Below are positions 1 through 7,795 of a DNA stretch of 35,438 bases, piece by piece. The notes below the pieces were generated by a model, which saw only the letters and a program-made list of their open reading frames with translations, was not told the DNA's origin and did no database searches. Within the stretch, counting starts at the first letter, position 1; each line of letters starts with the position of its first letter. The position numbers and the translations under genes were made by a program. Source of the stretch: Sandarakinorhabdus glacialis (GTDB lineage Bacteria; Pseudomonadota; Alphaproteobacteria; Sphingomonadales; Sphingomonadaceae). The stretch spans positions 1 through 35,438 of the forward strand of contig NZ_BMJM01000017.1 in the NCBI RefSeq assembly GCF_014643455.1, read 5' to 3'.

Positions 1-104
1 AGGTTCATCACCAGCACGGTGTTGATCGTCTCGAACAAGCCGATGTTCCGCCACGCATAGAAATAGCGCCGCACCGCCGGTACCGGCGCAAAGCATTTGG
101 GCAA
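1..104 (-). pseudogene. IS5-family transposase fragment (partial)
   Basis: Reading the minus strand from 104 down to the window edge gives an open frame of 34 codons containing LPKCFAPVPAVRRYFYAWRN followed by IGLFETINTVLVM. This matches the N-terminal DNA-binding region of IS5/IS427-type transposases, where a LP-x-F-x-P-x-x-V-x-x-YFY-x-WR segment is typical. The frame is cut by the left end of the IS3-family element at 106, and its other side lies outside the window. No continuation of an IS5 gene is seen right of the IS3 element, so this is either a truncated remnant or a junction produced by deletion. Recognition is by motif only. Confidence 0.7.
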
Positions 105-166
105 CTGAGGTGGTCCCGCCTGTTTGGACAGTTTGGCGGCGAAGTTAAGCTAATTCCGAGTTTCGA

Positions 167-1048
167 TTATGCCGCCAGTTGGAGTGTTTCCGTTGCCGGG
201 GCATGCCCCGGCAACGGAAGATTTTCGTCCGCCCCATAAGCCTCATCCGGGGTCTGGCCCGCAAGCCCCGAGTGCGGCCGATCGGCGTTGTAATAACCGA
301 TCCAGCGCGTCAGACCGACCCGCAGCTCGGAGCCGGTTTCGAACGCATGGAGATAGACGCACTCGTATTTGAGCGAGCGCCACAGGCGTTCGATGAAGAC
401 GTTATCCATCCAGCGCCCGCGGCCGTCCATGCTGATGCGGATTTCGGCATCCTTCAGCACGGCGGTGAAAGCAAAGCTGCTGAACTGGCTGCCTTGGTCA
501 GTATTGAAGATGTCGGGACACCCGAAGCGCGCCAGCGCTTCCTCCAACGCCATCACGCAAAAGCCGACGTCCATCGTGTTCGACAGCCGCCACGCCAGCA
601 CTTTGCGGGTCGCCCAGTCCATGATCGCCACCAGGTACAGGAAGCCACGCCGCATCGGTATGTAGGTGATGTCGGCGCACCAGACCTGGTTCGGCCGCTC
701 GATCGCCAGATGCCGCAGTAGATAGGGGTAAACCCGGTGCTGTGGGTGCGGATCGCTAGTGTGCGGCCGCTGGTAAATCGGCGACAACCCCATCTTGGTC
801 ATCAAGCGCCGCACCCGCCGGCGGACGCCCTCGCGCCGCAGATGGCGAACCATCTGCCGGCTGCCGTAGCAGGGCATATCGAGGAACGCCGCGTCGATCA
901 CCCGCATCAGCGCCAGCGTCTCTTCGGACTCCGGCTGCGGCGCATAGTAAAACGACGACCGGCTGATCGACAGCAGCCGGCATTGCGCCGTGATCGACAG
1001 ATCTGCGTGGACCTCTTCGATCATCCCGCGCCTTCGATCCACGCTCAT
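167..1048 (-). CDS. IS3-family transposase OrfB (DDE integrase)
   Basis: OrfB of 293 residues, beginning MSVDRRRGMIEEVHADLSIT. The open frame extends upstream to 1201, but that part is the OrfA region read in the wrong frame; the extra frame just before the start matters only for the OrfAB fusion. An HTH_21-type N-terminal region is followed by a retroviral-integrase-like (rve) catalytic core. The DDE triad is visible as D in VWCADITYIP, D in FNTDQGSQF and E in DNVFIERLWRSL. The C-terminus carries the usual WIGYYNADRPHSGL motif. Length and triad spacing are normal, with no internal stop, so this copy could be active. Confidence 0.88.
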   Translation of the reverse strand: MSVDRRRGMIEEVHADLSITAQCRLLSISRSSFYYAPQPESEETLALMRVIDAAFLDMPCYGSRQMVRHLRREGVRRRVRRLMTKMGLSPIYQRPHTSDPHPQHRVYPYLLRHLAIERPNQVWCADITYIPMRRGFLYLVAIMDWATRKVLAWRLSNTMDVGFCVMALEEALARFGCPDIFNTDQGSQFSSFAFTAVLKDAEIRISMDGRGRWMDNVFIERLWRSLKYECVYLHAFETGSELRVGLTRWIGYYNADRPHSGLAGQTPDEAYGADENLPLPGHAPATETLQLAA

Positions 1049-1329
1049 CGACCGAAGGCTTTGGCTAAAAAATCCCGTTCCACGACCAACTGTCCGATCT
1101 TGGAATGCAGCTTGTCGATCTCCGCCTCGCCGCTCGCCCGCGCCACCTCCGAGGCCCCCGCAAACGTCGACGCCATCCCGTCGATCGCCTGCCGCTTCCA
1201 CGCCGCGATCATCGTGTGATGGATGCCGTGCTTGCTGCCCAGCTCCGCCAGCGTCAGGTCACCGCGGATCGCCTCCAGCGCAACCTTGGCCTTGAAGTCC
1301 GCGCTGTAACGATTTCTCGTCGTCTTCAT
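1045..1329 (-). CDS. IS3-family transposase OrfA (HTH subunit)
   Basis: A 94-residue OrfA starting MKTTRNRYSADFKAKVALEA, a classic IS3 OrfA N-terminal helix-turn-helix (IS3/IS911 HTH_Tnp_1 type), followed by a short leucine-rich C-terminal helix ending ERDFLAKAFGR. The start at 1329 is preferred over an upstream ATG at 1374 because the upstream 15 residues lie outside the conserved domain and over the IS terminal repeat. Its stop overlaps the OrfB start in an ATGA. A TTTTTTA run within codons GAT TTT TTA, about 20 nt before the stop, is a typical -1 slippery site. Shifting there joins OrfA in frame to OrfB, as IS3 elements do to make OrfAB transposase. Confidence 0.85.
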   Translation of the reverse strand: MKTTRNRYSADFKAKVALEAIRGDLTLAELGSKHGIHHTMIAAWKRQAIDGMASTFAGASEVARASGEAEIDKLHSKIGQLVVERDFLAKAFGR

Positions 1330-1392
1330 TCCCGTCCATCCTTCAGATCGGGAATAGCTTAACGCCCTGTCCAATTTTCCGGGACCACCTCA

Positions 1393-1637
1393 ACCTGATC
1401 TGTGCAATTTGCCAGTTTTTTGCCCCCCCTCTTGAACGTCCGCTCCGCGAAAGCTTTTTCGAAGCACATCACATCCGCCCGCTGTCCGATACCAAAGGTA
1501 TCACATCGACACGTGTCGCGGATTTGGTGTTGCTGTGCGCGGGCTGCCACCGGTTCATTCACCGGCTGATGGCGATTACAAAGCGCTGGATACCGATCGT
1601 TGAGGCAAGGGATCACTTGCGCGCCGTGAACGAGTGA
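1393..1637 (+). pseudogene. HNH endonuclease, C-terminal fragment
   Basis: A plus-strand frame enters directly from the right end of the IS3 element and ends with TGA at 1635-1637. It contains CAICQ, then EAHHIRPLSDTKG, then DLVLLCAGCHRFIH. The paired CxxC and CxxCH zinc-knuckle cysteines around an HH core are the hallmark of HNH endonucleases of the McrA-like/restriction type. No start codon or N-terminal domain remains, so the 5' part was lost at the IS junction. The coding strand is opposite to the transposase. Predicted function, if it were intact, is DNA cleavage. It should be considered a dead fragment. Confidence 0.7.
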
Positions 1638-1672
1638 TTTGGTCTTCTGTTGGCAATCTGCTGCCATCACGC

Positions 1673-1765
1673 TGTGGATAGGCACCGAAGCGGGACCCTA
1701 TGAGATCCAATCTAAACACCTCCAATTGTTGTGGAATCTCAAGTTATGCGGGGCGCCGATCCACT
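1673..1765. repeat. MITE-like TGTGGA inverted-repeat element A (damaged)
   Basis: Starts TGTGGATAGGCACCGAAGCG and carries the same core as the elements at 4722 and 21263 (AACACCTCCAATTGTTGTGG, then AATCTCAAGTTATGCGGGG). The right terminal repeat lacks about 10-12 internal bases compared with the copy at 21263, going from GCGGGG directly to CGCCGATCCAC. It fills the space between the HNH fragment and the alpha/beta hydrolase gene and encodes nothing. Confidence 0.7.
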
Positions 1766-1850
1766 GCGAGGTCGCGCGGGAACGTTATCGAGGGTTTGTC
1801 CTTACATAAAAGGGCCGCTAAATGCTGGTGGTTTGAAATGAGGTCGATGC

Positions 1851-2813
1851 GTGGACGCAAGTGATGACATCGACCTTCTCTGGGCGCCGCGGCCCGACGA
1901 GCTGCCCGACTGGTTTCGTGAAGCGCTCGCCGTTCCTCGCGAGGAAGGCTTCATCGATGTAGACGGGACGCGTATCCATTATTTTCGCTGGGGTGACCGC
2001 TCTCGCCCCCCTGTCCTGATGACGCATGGCTTTCTGGCTCATGCGAGGTGTTTTGCGTTCATCGCGCCATTTCTGGCTGAGAAGTATCACGTTGTTGCCT
2101 ATGACCTGTCGGGAATGGGAGATAGTGACAATCGCCCCGGGTGCGATGCGGATGCTCGCGGCGCAGAGCTGGTCGGGGTGGCCGAGGCGCTGGCGTTATT
2201 CGATGGACCTGCAAAACCGATCATCATTGCACATAGTTTCGGGGCATCAGTTGGGTTGACTGCGCTGTCGTTGGCAGGGGAACGATTTTCCGGCTTGATC
2301 CTGTGCGACATGATGGTCCTGCGGCCCGAGGTGCTCGAGGAGCGGGGTCGACAGGGCAGCACGCGCCCGGGCTCGGGCGATCCCGACAAGCCCCAACGCC
2401 GCTATCCGGACTATCCCACCGCTCGCAGTCGATACGTGCTTTCCCCGCCACAGGCTGCCGGTGAGGCATTTCTCATGGACTATATGGCCTTTCACTCGCT
2501 GCGTCGGAGCGGCGACGAATGGACTTGGAAGTTTAATCCCGAAGTTTTCCGCCAGGATAACGCGCAGCAGGGATGGCAAGGGGTAGGTAAGCGCCTTGTT
2601 GCAACTCCCGGCCGCAAGGCAATTGTGTACGGCGAGCAAAGCCTGTTGTTCACACCTGACTCGGTTGATTATGTACGCGAATTGGGCGGTACCGATATTC
2701 CGATCATCGCAATCCCAAAGGCTCATCACCACCTTATGTTAGATCAGCCGCTGGCCTTTGTAACTGCTCTCCGCACGATATTGGAGATTTGGCATACAGA
2801 TAACAATACTTAA
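1851..2813 (+). CDS. alpha/beta hydrolase
   Basis: A 320-residue alpha/beta-hydrolase-fold protein. After an N-terminal extension it has the oxyanion-hole region LMTHGFLAHARCF, strand AYDLSGMGDSDNRP, the nucleophile elbow IIAHSFGAS with Ser129, and the C-terminal histidine in KAHHHLMLDQP (His292-294). The start is GTG at 1851; the nearby ATG at 1847 is out of frame and no better in-frame ATG precedes the fold. No signal peptide is seen, so it is probably cytoplasmic. The S9 peptidase gene begins 14 bp after its stop, so the two are probably co-transcribed. The fold covers esterases, C-C hydrolases, epoxide hydrolases and dehalogenases; nothing in the sequence settles the substrate. Codon use resembles its neighbours rather than the IS elements. 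Confidence 0.85.
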   Translation: MDASDDIDLLWAPRPDELPDWFREALAVPREEGFIDVDGTRIHYFRWGDRSRPPVLMTHGFLAHARCFAFIAPFLAEKYHVVAYDLSGMGDSDNRPGCDADARGAELVGVAEALALFDGPAKPIIIAHSFGASVGLTALSLAGERFSGLILCDMMVLRPEVLEERGRQGSTRPGSGDPDKPQRRYPDYPTARSRYVLSPPQAAGEAFLMDYMAFHSLRRSGDEWTWKFNPEVFRQDNAQQGWQGVGKRLVATPGRKAIVYGEQSLLFTPDSVDYVRELGGTDIPIIAIPKAHHHLMLDQPLAFVTALRTILEIWHTDNNT

Positions 2814-2827
2814 CGGAGATGTGATCG

Positions 2828-4699
2828 ATGTACAGCCGTCTTTTGCAACGTGTCGCATTGGCGGCGCTTTTGGGAGCCGCAATGCCGGCGGCTGCGCTCG
2901 ACACCGCAGCGACCGTGGCCGCGATTGCTTCAATCCGCAGTAGCACTGGTGCGAGCCACGCACCTGATGGAAAGCGTGTTGCATACATTTCCAATGCATC
3001 CGGGAGTCCCCAAGTTTGGGTGCTCGGCGCCGATGGGCCCGTGCAGGTCACCAACCTAGCTGACCCGGTTCAATCTGTGGCTTGGAGCCCGGCCGGTGAC
3101 TGGCTTGCCTATGACGTGGCACCCGGGGGCGGCCTCAATGTTCAGGCCCATGTCGTAAAACCGGATGGCAGCGGCGATCGTTTGGTTACGTCGGGCGGCG
3201 CAAGCAACAACCGGCTGTTTGGTTGGACGAAGGATGGCAAAGCGTTGCGGCTTGGCTCTGCTGCCGCCGATCCGTCGCGATTTGAACCTCAACTGATCGA
3301 CCTGGCCAGCGGTGCTGTCTCGAAGGTCGGGGAGGGTTCGGCCGGGTTAGAGTCATTCTTGGTCAGCGACGACGGTCGCCGCGTCGTAATCGATCGCGCC
3401 GTTACGCGCGGCGACGGCAATATCTGGCTGGCAGACCGGGCCGGTGGGGTCGAACGTTTAGTGACGCCGCACAAGGGCCGGGCGCAATTCTCAACGATCG
3501 GCCTGTCCTCTGATGCCCGCCGGCTGTGGCTGATCGGCAATGGCGACACCGACAACTATGCCCTTTCTGCTGTCGATATTGCTGCGGACGGCACGCCGGG
3601 ACCGCTGCGCACGGTGCTCGGCCGCACTAATGCGGAACTTGAAACGGCAGAACTATCGGATAACGGCCGCACAATTGCTCTTGTCTGGAGCAAGGGCGGA
3701 CGCAGCGAGTTATCATGGTTCAATACAGCTACCGGCAAAGAGCGCAAAGGACCGGAGCTGCCTGTCGATATCGTATCGGCCCCCAACTTCTCGCCGGATA
3801 GCACTTCACTGGTGATGACCGGGGCCGGCGCGGCAGCCCCTGCCAATCTTTATCGGGTGAAGCTGGCCACTAACGACGTTTCGCGACTGACCAACTCGGC
3901 CCACGACGGCGTTGATCTCGGCGGGTTTGTCCGGCCTCGGCTGCTTGAATGGCAGGCGCGAGATGACGTCAAGCTTTCGGGCTGGCTTTACACACCCAAG
4001 AGCGCGACCGGGCAGCAGCCGATGGTCTTCATCTACCACGGCGGTCCCGAAGGCCAGTCGCGACCAAGCATCAGCAGCGATATCCAAGCACTGGTCGCCA
4101 GCGGCATTTCTGTTCTCACTCCCAATGTCCGCGGCTCAACCGGCGCTGGGAAGACCTTTATGGAGCTCGACAACGGCCCACTGCGCGTCAACGGCGTTAC
4201 CGACATCGCCGACACGAGCGATCACATGGTCAAAGCCGGTCTGGCGGACCCCAAACGTCTTGGTATCATGGGCGGCAGCTATGGTGGCTACATGGTCATG
4301 GCGGGTGTCACCGAGTTTCCAAAGATGTTTGCGGCCGGCGTCAACCTGTACGGCGTCGTCAACTTCGACAGCTTCTTCAAATATACCCAGCCCTGGATGG
4401 CGGCGATCTCGACTGTCGAATATGGCGACCCGGTCAGGGACAAGGCGTTGCTTGCCAAGCTCTCGCCGTTGACCAACATCGACAAAGTGACGACGCCACT
4501 GCTCGTCCTGCACGGCGCCAACGACACCAACGTGCCGGTGATAGAAGCCGAGCAGATTGTCGCCAGCCTAAAGGCGCGCGGTGTGCCGGTGGACTATATC
4601 CTGTTTCCTGACGAGGGCCATGGCTGGCGCAAACTGCCAAACCGGGTAAAAAGCACGACCGCAATCGTTGCGTTTTTCAGCGCAAAGTTTGGGCTTTGA
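2828..4699 (+). CDS. S9-family prolyl oligopeptidase (secreted)
   Basis: A 623-residue serine peptidase. An N-terminal signal peptide (MYSRLLQRVALAALLGAAMP, cleavage near AAA-LD) points to export to the periplasm. The middle, about residues 40-370, has WD40-like/TolB-type beta-propeller repeats. The C-terminal catalytic domain has GGSYGGY with Ser484, HGAND with Asp566 and DEGHGW with His598, a complete Ser-Asp-His triad in S9 order. The GGSYGGYM motif fits the S9C acylaminoacyl-peptidase/DPP-like group. A CGGAGA ribosome-binding site lies just after the stop of the alpha/beta hydrolase gene, indicating an operon. Its likely role is peptide or N-acyl-peptide cleavage. A substrate link to the neighbouring hydrolases is inference only. 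Confidence 0.9.
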   Translation: MYSRLLQRVALAALLGAAMPAAALDTAATVAAIASIRSSTGASHAPDGKRVAYISNASGSPQVWVLGADGPVQVTNLADPVQSVAWSPAGDWLAYDVAPGGGLNVQAHVVKPDGSGDRLVTSGGASNNRLFGWTKDGKALRLGSAAADPSRFEPQLIDLASGAVSKVGEGSAGLESFLVSDDGRRVVIDRAVTRGDGNIWLADRAGGVERLVTPHKGRAQFSTIGLSSDARRLWLIGNGDTDNYALSAVDIAADGTPGPLRTVLGRTNAELETAELSDNGRTIALVWSKGGRSELSWFNTATGKERKGPELPVDIVSAPNFSPDSTSLVMTGAGAAAPANLYRVKLATNDVSRLTNSAHDGVDLGGFVRPRLLEWQARDDVKLSGWLYTPKSATGQQPMVFIYHGGPEGQSRPSISSDIQALVASGISVLTPNVRGSTGAGKTFMELDNGPLRVNGVTDIADTSDHMVKAGLADPKRLGIMGGSYGGYMVMAGVTEFPKMFAAGVNLYGVVNFDSFFKYTQPWMAAISTVEYGDPVRDKALLAKLSPLTNIDKVTTPLLVLHGANDTNVPVIEAEQIVASLKARGVPVDYILFPDEGHGWRKLPNRVKSTTAIVAFFSAKFGL

Positions 4700-4721
4700 G
4701 AGAAGGACTTACGGCCAGGAG

Positions 4722-4903
4722 TGTGGATAGGCGCCGAAGCGAGACTCTATGACATCCAAGCTAAACACATCCAATTGTAGTGGAATCTCAAGTTATGCGG
4801 GGTTCCGATCGGCGCCGATCGGACCTCAAAAAATGGCTTTCTTGAACAACTTCAAACGCCTGTGATGGATAAGCGCGGGATCCCGCTTCGGCGCCGATCC
4901 ACA
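4722..4903. repeat. MITE-like TGTGGA element C (compound)
   Basis: The outer ends are TGTGGATAGGCGCCGAAGCG on the left and CCCGCTTCGGCGCCGATCCACA on the right, facing each other as terminal inverted repeats. The left 80 bp match element A at 1673 and element B at 21263. The right half differs: a near-palindrome at about 4801-4825 (centred on GATCGGCGCCGATC) and then unrelated AT-richer DNA before the right repeat. This looks like a nested or recombined element. The remaining bases up to the next gene at 5065 hold no recognisable gene. Confidence 0.75.
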
Positions 4904-5064
4904 CCCGCTATGACCGATGCGCGCACACCTTCATGTCCGCCATCTGTATCGCCGCAACCATCATCTTCTGGCTACCGCAGTGAGTCCGGAGCTTGAATAT
5001 GATGCTCGGCACCCGCGCTTTTATGAGGGCCAGGCTGCGCCCATATTCGTTATAATGAGCCGCA

Positions 5065-6312
5065 GTGGGGGACAAGATGAAGCTGATTGAAGTCGAAACA
5101 GCCAAGGGTTGGGTACGGGGCAGCTGCGATTCACGTTTCGACGAAGTAGCACAGAGCTTTATTGGCAACTTTGAGCAACGCGGCGAAATTGGCGCCAGCG
5201 TTTCTATCACGCTGGACGGACAGCGTGTTGTCGATCTTTGGGGTGGTCGCAAAAGCGTTGGCGGCGATGCGTGGGAACGCGACACCATTTCTGTGGTGTT
5301 CTCATGCACCAAGGGCGCATCGGCGTTGTGCGCGCACATGGCAGTTGATCGTGGCTTGCTTGATCTCGACGTGCCGGTTGCCCGTTATTGGCCCGAATTT
5401 GGCCAGAACGGTAAGGAGGACGCGATAGTTTCGATGATGCTCGACCATTCGGTCGGCGTGCCGGCGCTTCGCGAACCGCTGAAGCAGGGCGCCTATTACG
5501 ATTATGACCATATGGTTAGACTGCTCGAGCGGGAAACGCCTTTCTGGAAGCCGGGAACGCGAAACGGCTATCATGGGGTGACCAGCGCCTGGACTGTGGG
5601 GGAGATGGTCCGGCGGTCGACCGGGCAGCGTATGGGTGCGTTTTTGCGGGAGGCGGTAACTGGCCCGCTTGCCATAGACTTCTGGATGGGACTGCCTGAG
5701 GCCGAAGAGGCTAGGGTAGCGCCAGTCATCGCGTATCCACCCGATGCGACTACGTTCAACAGCCGGATAGCGCTGGCGATAGCGGCTGATCCCCAGGGGC
5801 CGTCAGCGCTGTTTGCGCTCAATGGCGGCGGCTTTAGTCCGAACGCGCGGGAAGCGCGCGCCGCGGAGATCGGCTCGGCCACTGGCGTGTCGAACGGTCG
5901 GGGGTTGGCCGACTTGTACGCGCCCCTTGCCAACGGCGGCGCATTTGGCGGTTTGCGCCTTGTCGGCGCGGATACATTGGCGCGCATGGCACGCGTGTCA
6001 GTCGCAACTCATGAGGATGCGACCTTGGCCATTCCAACACGGTTTTCTTTAGGATTCATGAAATCGATGGATAATCGCGCGCTTGCCAACGCAGATTCCT
6101 GCTCGGCGGTAATGTCCGATGCGGCCTTTGGCCATGTTGGCGCAGGCGGATCAATCGGATTTGCCGATCCCGAATGCCGGTTAAGCTTTGGCTACAGCAT
6201 GAACCAGATGGGGCAAGGCATCTTGCTGAACGAGCGCGGACAATCGCTCGTCGACGCCGCCTATAGGGCGATGGGTTATCGCTCCAACGCCAGCGGCGCG
6301 TGGATGCGATGA
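5065..6312 (+). CDS. serine hydrolase, beta-lactamase/family VIII esterase fold
   Basis: A 415-residue protein of the class C beta-lactamase/DD-peptidase superfamily. The active-site SxxK is FSCTKG with Ser80 and Lys83. The second motif appears as YHG with Tyr169 in place of the YxN of true lactamases, and the third as HVGAGG instead of KTG. This pattern fits EstB-like family VIII carboxylesterases rather than an antibiotic-resistance enzyme. There is no signal peptide, which also favours a cytoplasmic esterase. The start may be GTG at 5065 or ATG at 5077; the first is given, and the second costs only four residues. It lies between a compound repeat and an IS21-end remnant, so its promoter region has been remodelled by mobile DNA. 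Confidence 0.85.
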   Translation: MGDKMKLIEVETAKGWVRGSCDSRFDEVAQSFIGNFEQRGEIGASVSITLDGQRVVDLWGGRKSVGGDAWERDTISVVFSCTKGASALCAHMAVDRGLLDLDVPVARYWPEFGQNGKEDAIVSMMLDHSVGVPALREPLKQGAYYDYDHMVRLLERETPFWKPGTRNGYHGVTSAWTVGEMVRRSTGQRMGAFLREAVTGPLAIDFWMGLPEAEEARVAPVIAYPPDATTFNSRIALAIAADPQGPSALFALNGGGFSPNAREARAAEIGSATGVSNGRGLADLYAPLANGGAFGGLRLVGADTLARMARVSVATHEDATLAIPTRFSLGFMKSMDNRALANADSCSAVMSDAAFGHVGAGGSIGFADPECRLSFGYSMNQMGQGILLNERGQSLVDAAYRAMGYRSNASGAWMR

Positions 6313-6329
6313 GCTCGAATATTGCGATC

Positions 6330-6390
6330 TGTTGATTTCCACTGAGAAGTGACTCGGGGGGCGGCGTAAGTTTTCACTGAGACTTGACCC
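6330..6390. repeat. solo IS21-family end remnant
   Basis: Reads TGTTGATTTCCACTGAGAAG then TGAC...TTTTCACTGAGACTTGACCC. The reverse complement of 26845-26895, which follows an istB fragment, gives the same TGTTGATTTCCACTGAGAAG start and the same order of internal CACTGAGA/CTGAGA repeats. IS21 elements have such repeated sequences inside their ends. No istA or istB coding is attached here, so it is a solo end left by deletion. It sits between the serine hydrolase and the Old Yellow Enzyme gene. Confidence 0.65.
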
Positions 6391-6530
6391 ATGTTTGAAC
6401 CTGCCTCTGGTTGATCGGCGGGCGCATTCCTTGAGGCGCCAGCCACTAATTCTAGCATGTGCAACGAACGAGGGATCAAGGCAGCAAGCTGAGAACCGCG
6501 CTGACTAATTGTCTTTAGGATACGAAAATT

Positions 6531-7673
6531 ATGCCGAATTTGTTCAGTCCCTACACTCTCAAAGGGGTGACCCTGCGCAACCGTATCGCGATGTCGCCGA
6601 TGACGATGTACCGGTCCCAAGACGGACTGATGAACGACTTCCATATGATGCTGCTCGGCTCTCGCGCCGCTGGCGGTTTTGGTCTCGTATTCCCCGAGCA
6701 GTTGGCAATCACTGCTGACGGACGAACGAGCGTCACCTGCGCTGGCATCTACGATGATGCTCAGCTTGATGGGCTTTCTCGCGCAACTGCGATGATCAAA
6801 TCCATGGGTGCGGTGCCGGCCATCCAGCTTGGCCATACAGGGCGAAAGGGCAGCAGCTTGAAGCCCTGGGAGGGCGGCGCCCAACTTTCTCCCGATCACC
6901 CCGATGGCTGGCAGGTAACCGGACCGTCGGCTATTCCTTACGGTGGAAAGCACACCCTTCCAGTTCATCCGTTATCTCGTGCGGAAATCAAACAACTTCA
7001 TAAAGACTATGCGTCCGCCGCCAAACGAGCCCATCAAGCGGGGTTCGAGTGGCTCGAATTGCATTTTGCTCACGGTTATCTCGGCGCGAGCTTTTTCTCA
7101 CCGCTCGCGAACCAACGCACCGATGAATATGGGGGCAGTGCGGAAAACCGACTACGCTTTCACCTTGAGACACTCGACGCAGTACGTGAGGTGTGGCCAG
7201 AGCGTTTTCCATTGACCATTCGCCTCGGCTCTGACGACCTTCACAAGGACGGGATACAGTTCGATGACGCAATCGTGGCGGTCGCTGCCATGAAGGCACA
7301 CGGCGTCGATCTTGCGGACCTGAGCTTGGGCTTCAACACCGACGATATGTGCGAACGTCCTTTCAACCAGCTGGCCTTCATGGTCGAAAGGGGTTCACGG
7401 TTGCGCCGCGAGGTAAATATACCCGTTGGCGTCAGCTGGAATCTGGGCGTGCCGGCGCTGGCTAATCGCGTAATCGAAGAAGGCGCGATCGACCTGGTGT
7501 TTTTGGGGCGCCCAGCATTGTCAAACCCGCATTGGCCAGTTTGGGCAGCCCGGGAACTCCAGCACGTTGCTCCCTTCTCTCTGCTACCACAAGACTGGAG
7601 CTTTTGGCTCGATAGTCATCGCGCTCACGACGCCGCCCTGGGGTGGCCTGAGGTGGGGAGCCCCACGTCCTAG
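6531..7673 (+). CDS. NADH:flavin oxidoreductase / Old Yellow Enzyme family
   Basis: A 380-residue FMN-dependent TIM-barrel ene-reductase. Family marks in order are FSPYTLKGVTLRNRIAMSPM at the N-terminus, IQLGHTGRKGS, the substrate-binding pair LHFAHGYL (H-x-x-H), SPLANQRTDEYGGS and the C-terminal phosphate-binding region DLVFLGRPAL. The order and length fit the YqjM/XenA-like class. The position that in YqjM is the redox-tuning cysteine (MSPMCMY) is threonine here (MSPMTMY, Thr25). The reaction is probably NAD(P)H-dependent reduction of an activated alkene or nitro group. An AGGA lies 12-15 nt before the ATG. It runs in the same direction as the P450 downstream, with a 122-bp gap that may carry its own promoter. 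Confidence 0.9.
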   Translation: MPNLFSPYTLKGVTLRNRIAMSPMTMYRSQDGLMNDFHMMLLGSRAAGGFGLVFPEQLAITADGRTSVTCAGIYDDAQLDGLSRATAMIKSMGAVPAIQLGHTGRKGSSLKPWEGGAQLSPDHPDGWQVTGPSAIPYGGKHTLPVHPLSRAEIKQLHKDYASAAKRAHQAGFEWLELHFAHGYLGASFFSPLANQRTDEYGGSAENRLRFHLETLDAVREVWPERFPLTIRLGSDDLHKDGIQFDDAIVAVAAMKAHGVDLADLSLGFNTDDMCERPFNQLAFMVERGSRLRREVNIPVGVSWNLGVPALANRVIEEGAIDLVFLGRPALSNPHWPVWAARELQHVAPFSLLPQDWSFWLDSHRAHDAALGWPEVGSPTS

Positions 7674-7795
7674 AACGCGCAGTTCGAGGGCAGCTTCGTC
7701 GGAATAAGCCTTATCGGACACTCAGGTTCAGACACGACTGCAAGAATTCGATATTAATCGAACGCTTTGAATAGCTTCAGTGAAAGAATCAGACA

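Larger units (their letters stand above)
106..1392 (-). mobile_element. IS3-family insertion sequence, first copy (orfA/orfB)
   Basis: The element is about 1287 bp and bounded by inverted ends. The left end reads TGAGGTGGTCCCGCCTG and the right end, reverse complemented, reads TGAGGTGGTCCCGGAAAA; both continue into TTGGACAG. TG...CA termini and two overlapping ORFs fit IS3-family architecture. The bases flanking the ends (AAC on the left, ACC on the right) do not form a clean 3-bp target duplication, and different gene fragments lie on the two sides. This suggests a deletion or recombination next to the element rather than a simple insertion. A related copy begins at 35335 in the same orientation. 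Confidence 0.85.

Noticed and set aside
5051-5056. TATAAT as a -10 promoter for the serine hydrolase gene
   Set aside because: A -10 match exists but no -35 at 16-18 bp, and the spacing to the GTG at 5065 is too short for a normal leader.
5065-6312. True beta-lactamase resistance gene
   Set aside because: The YxN and KTG motifs are not those of class C lactamases and there is no signal peptide; an esterase is more likely.
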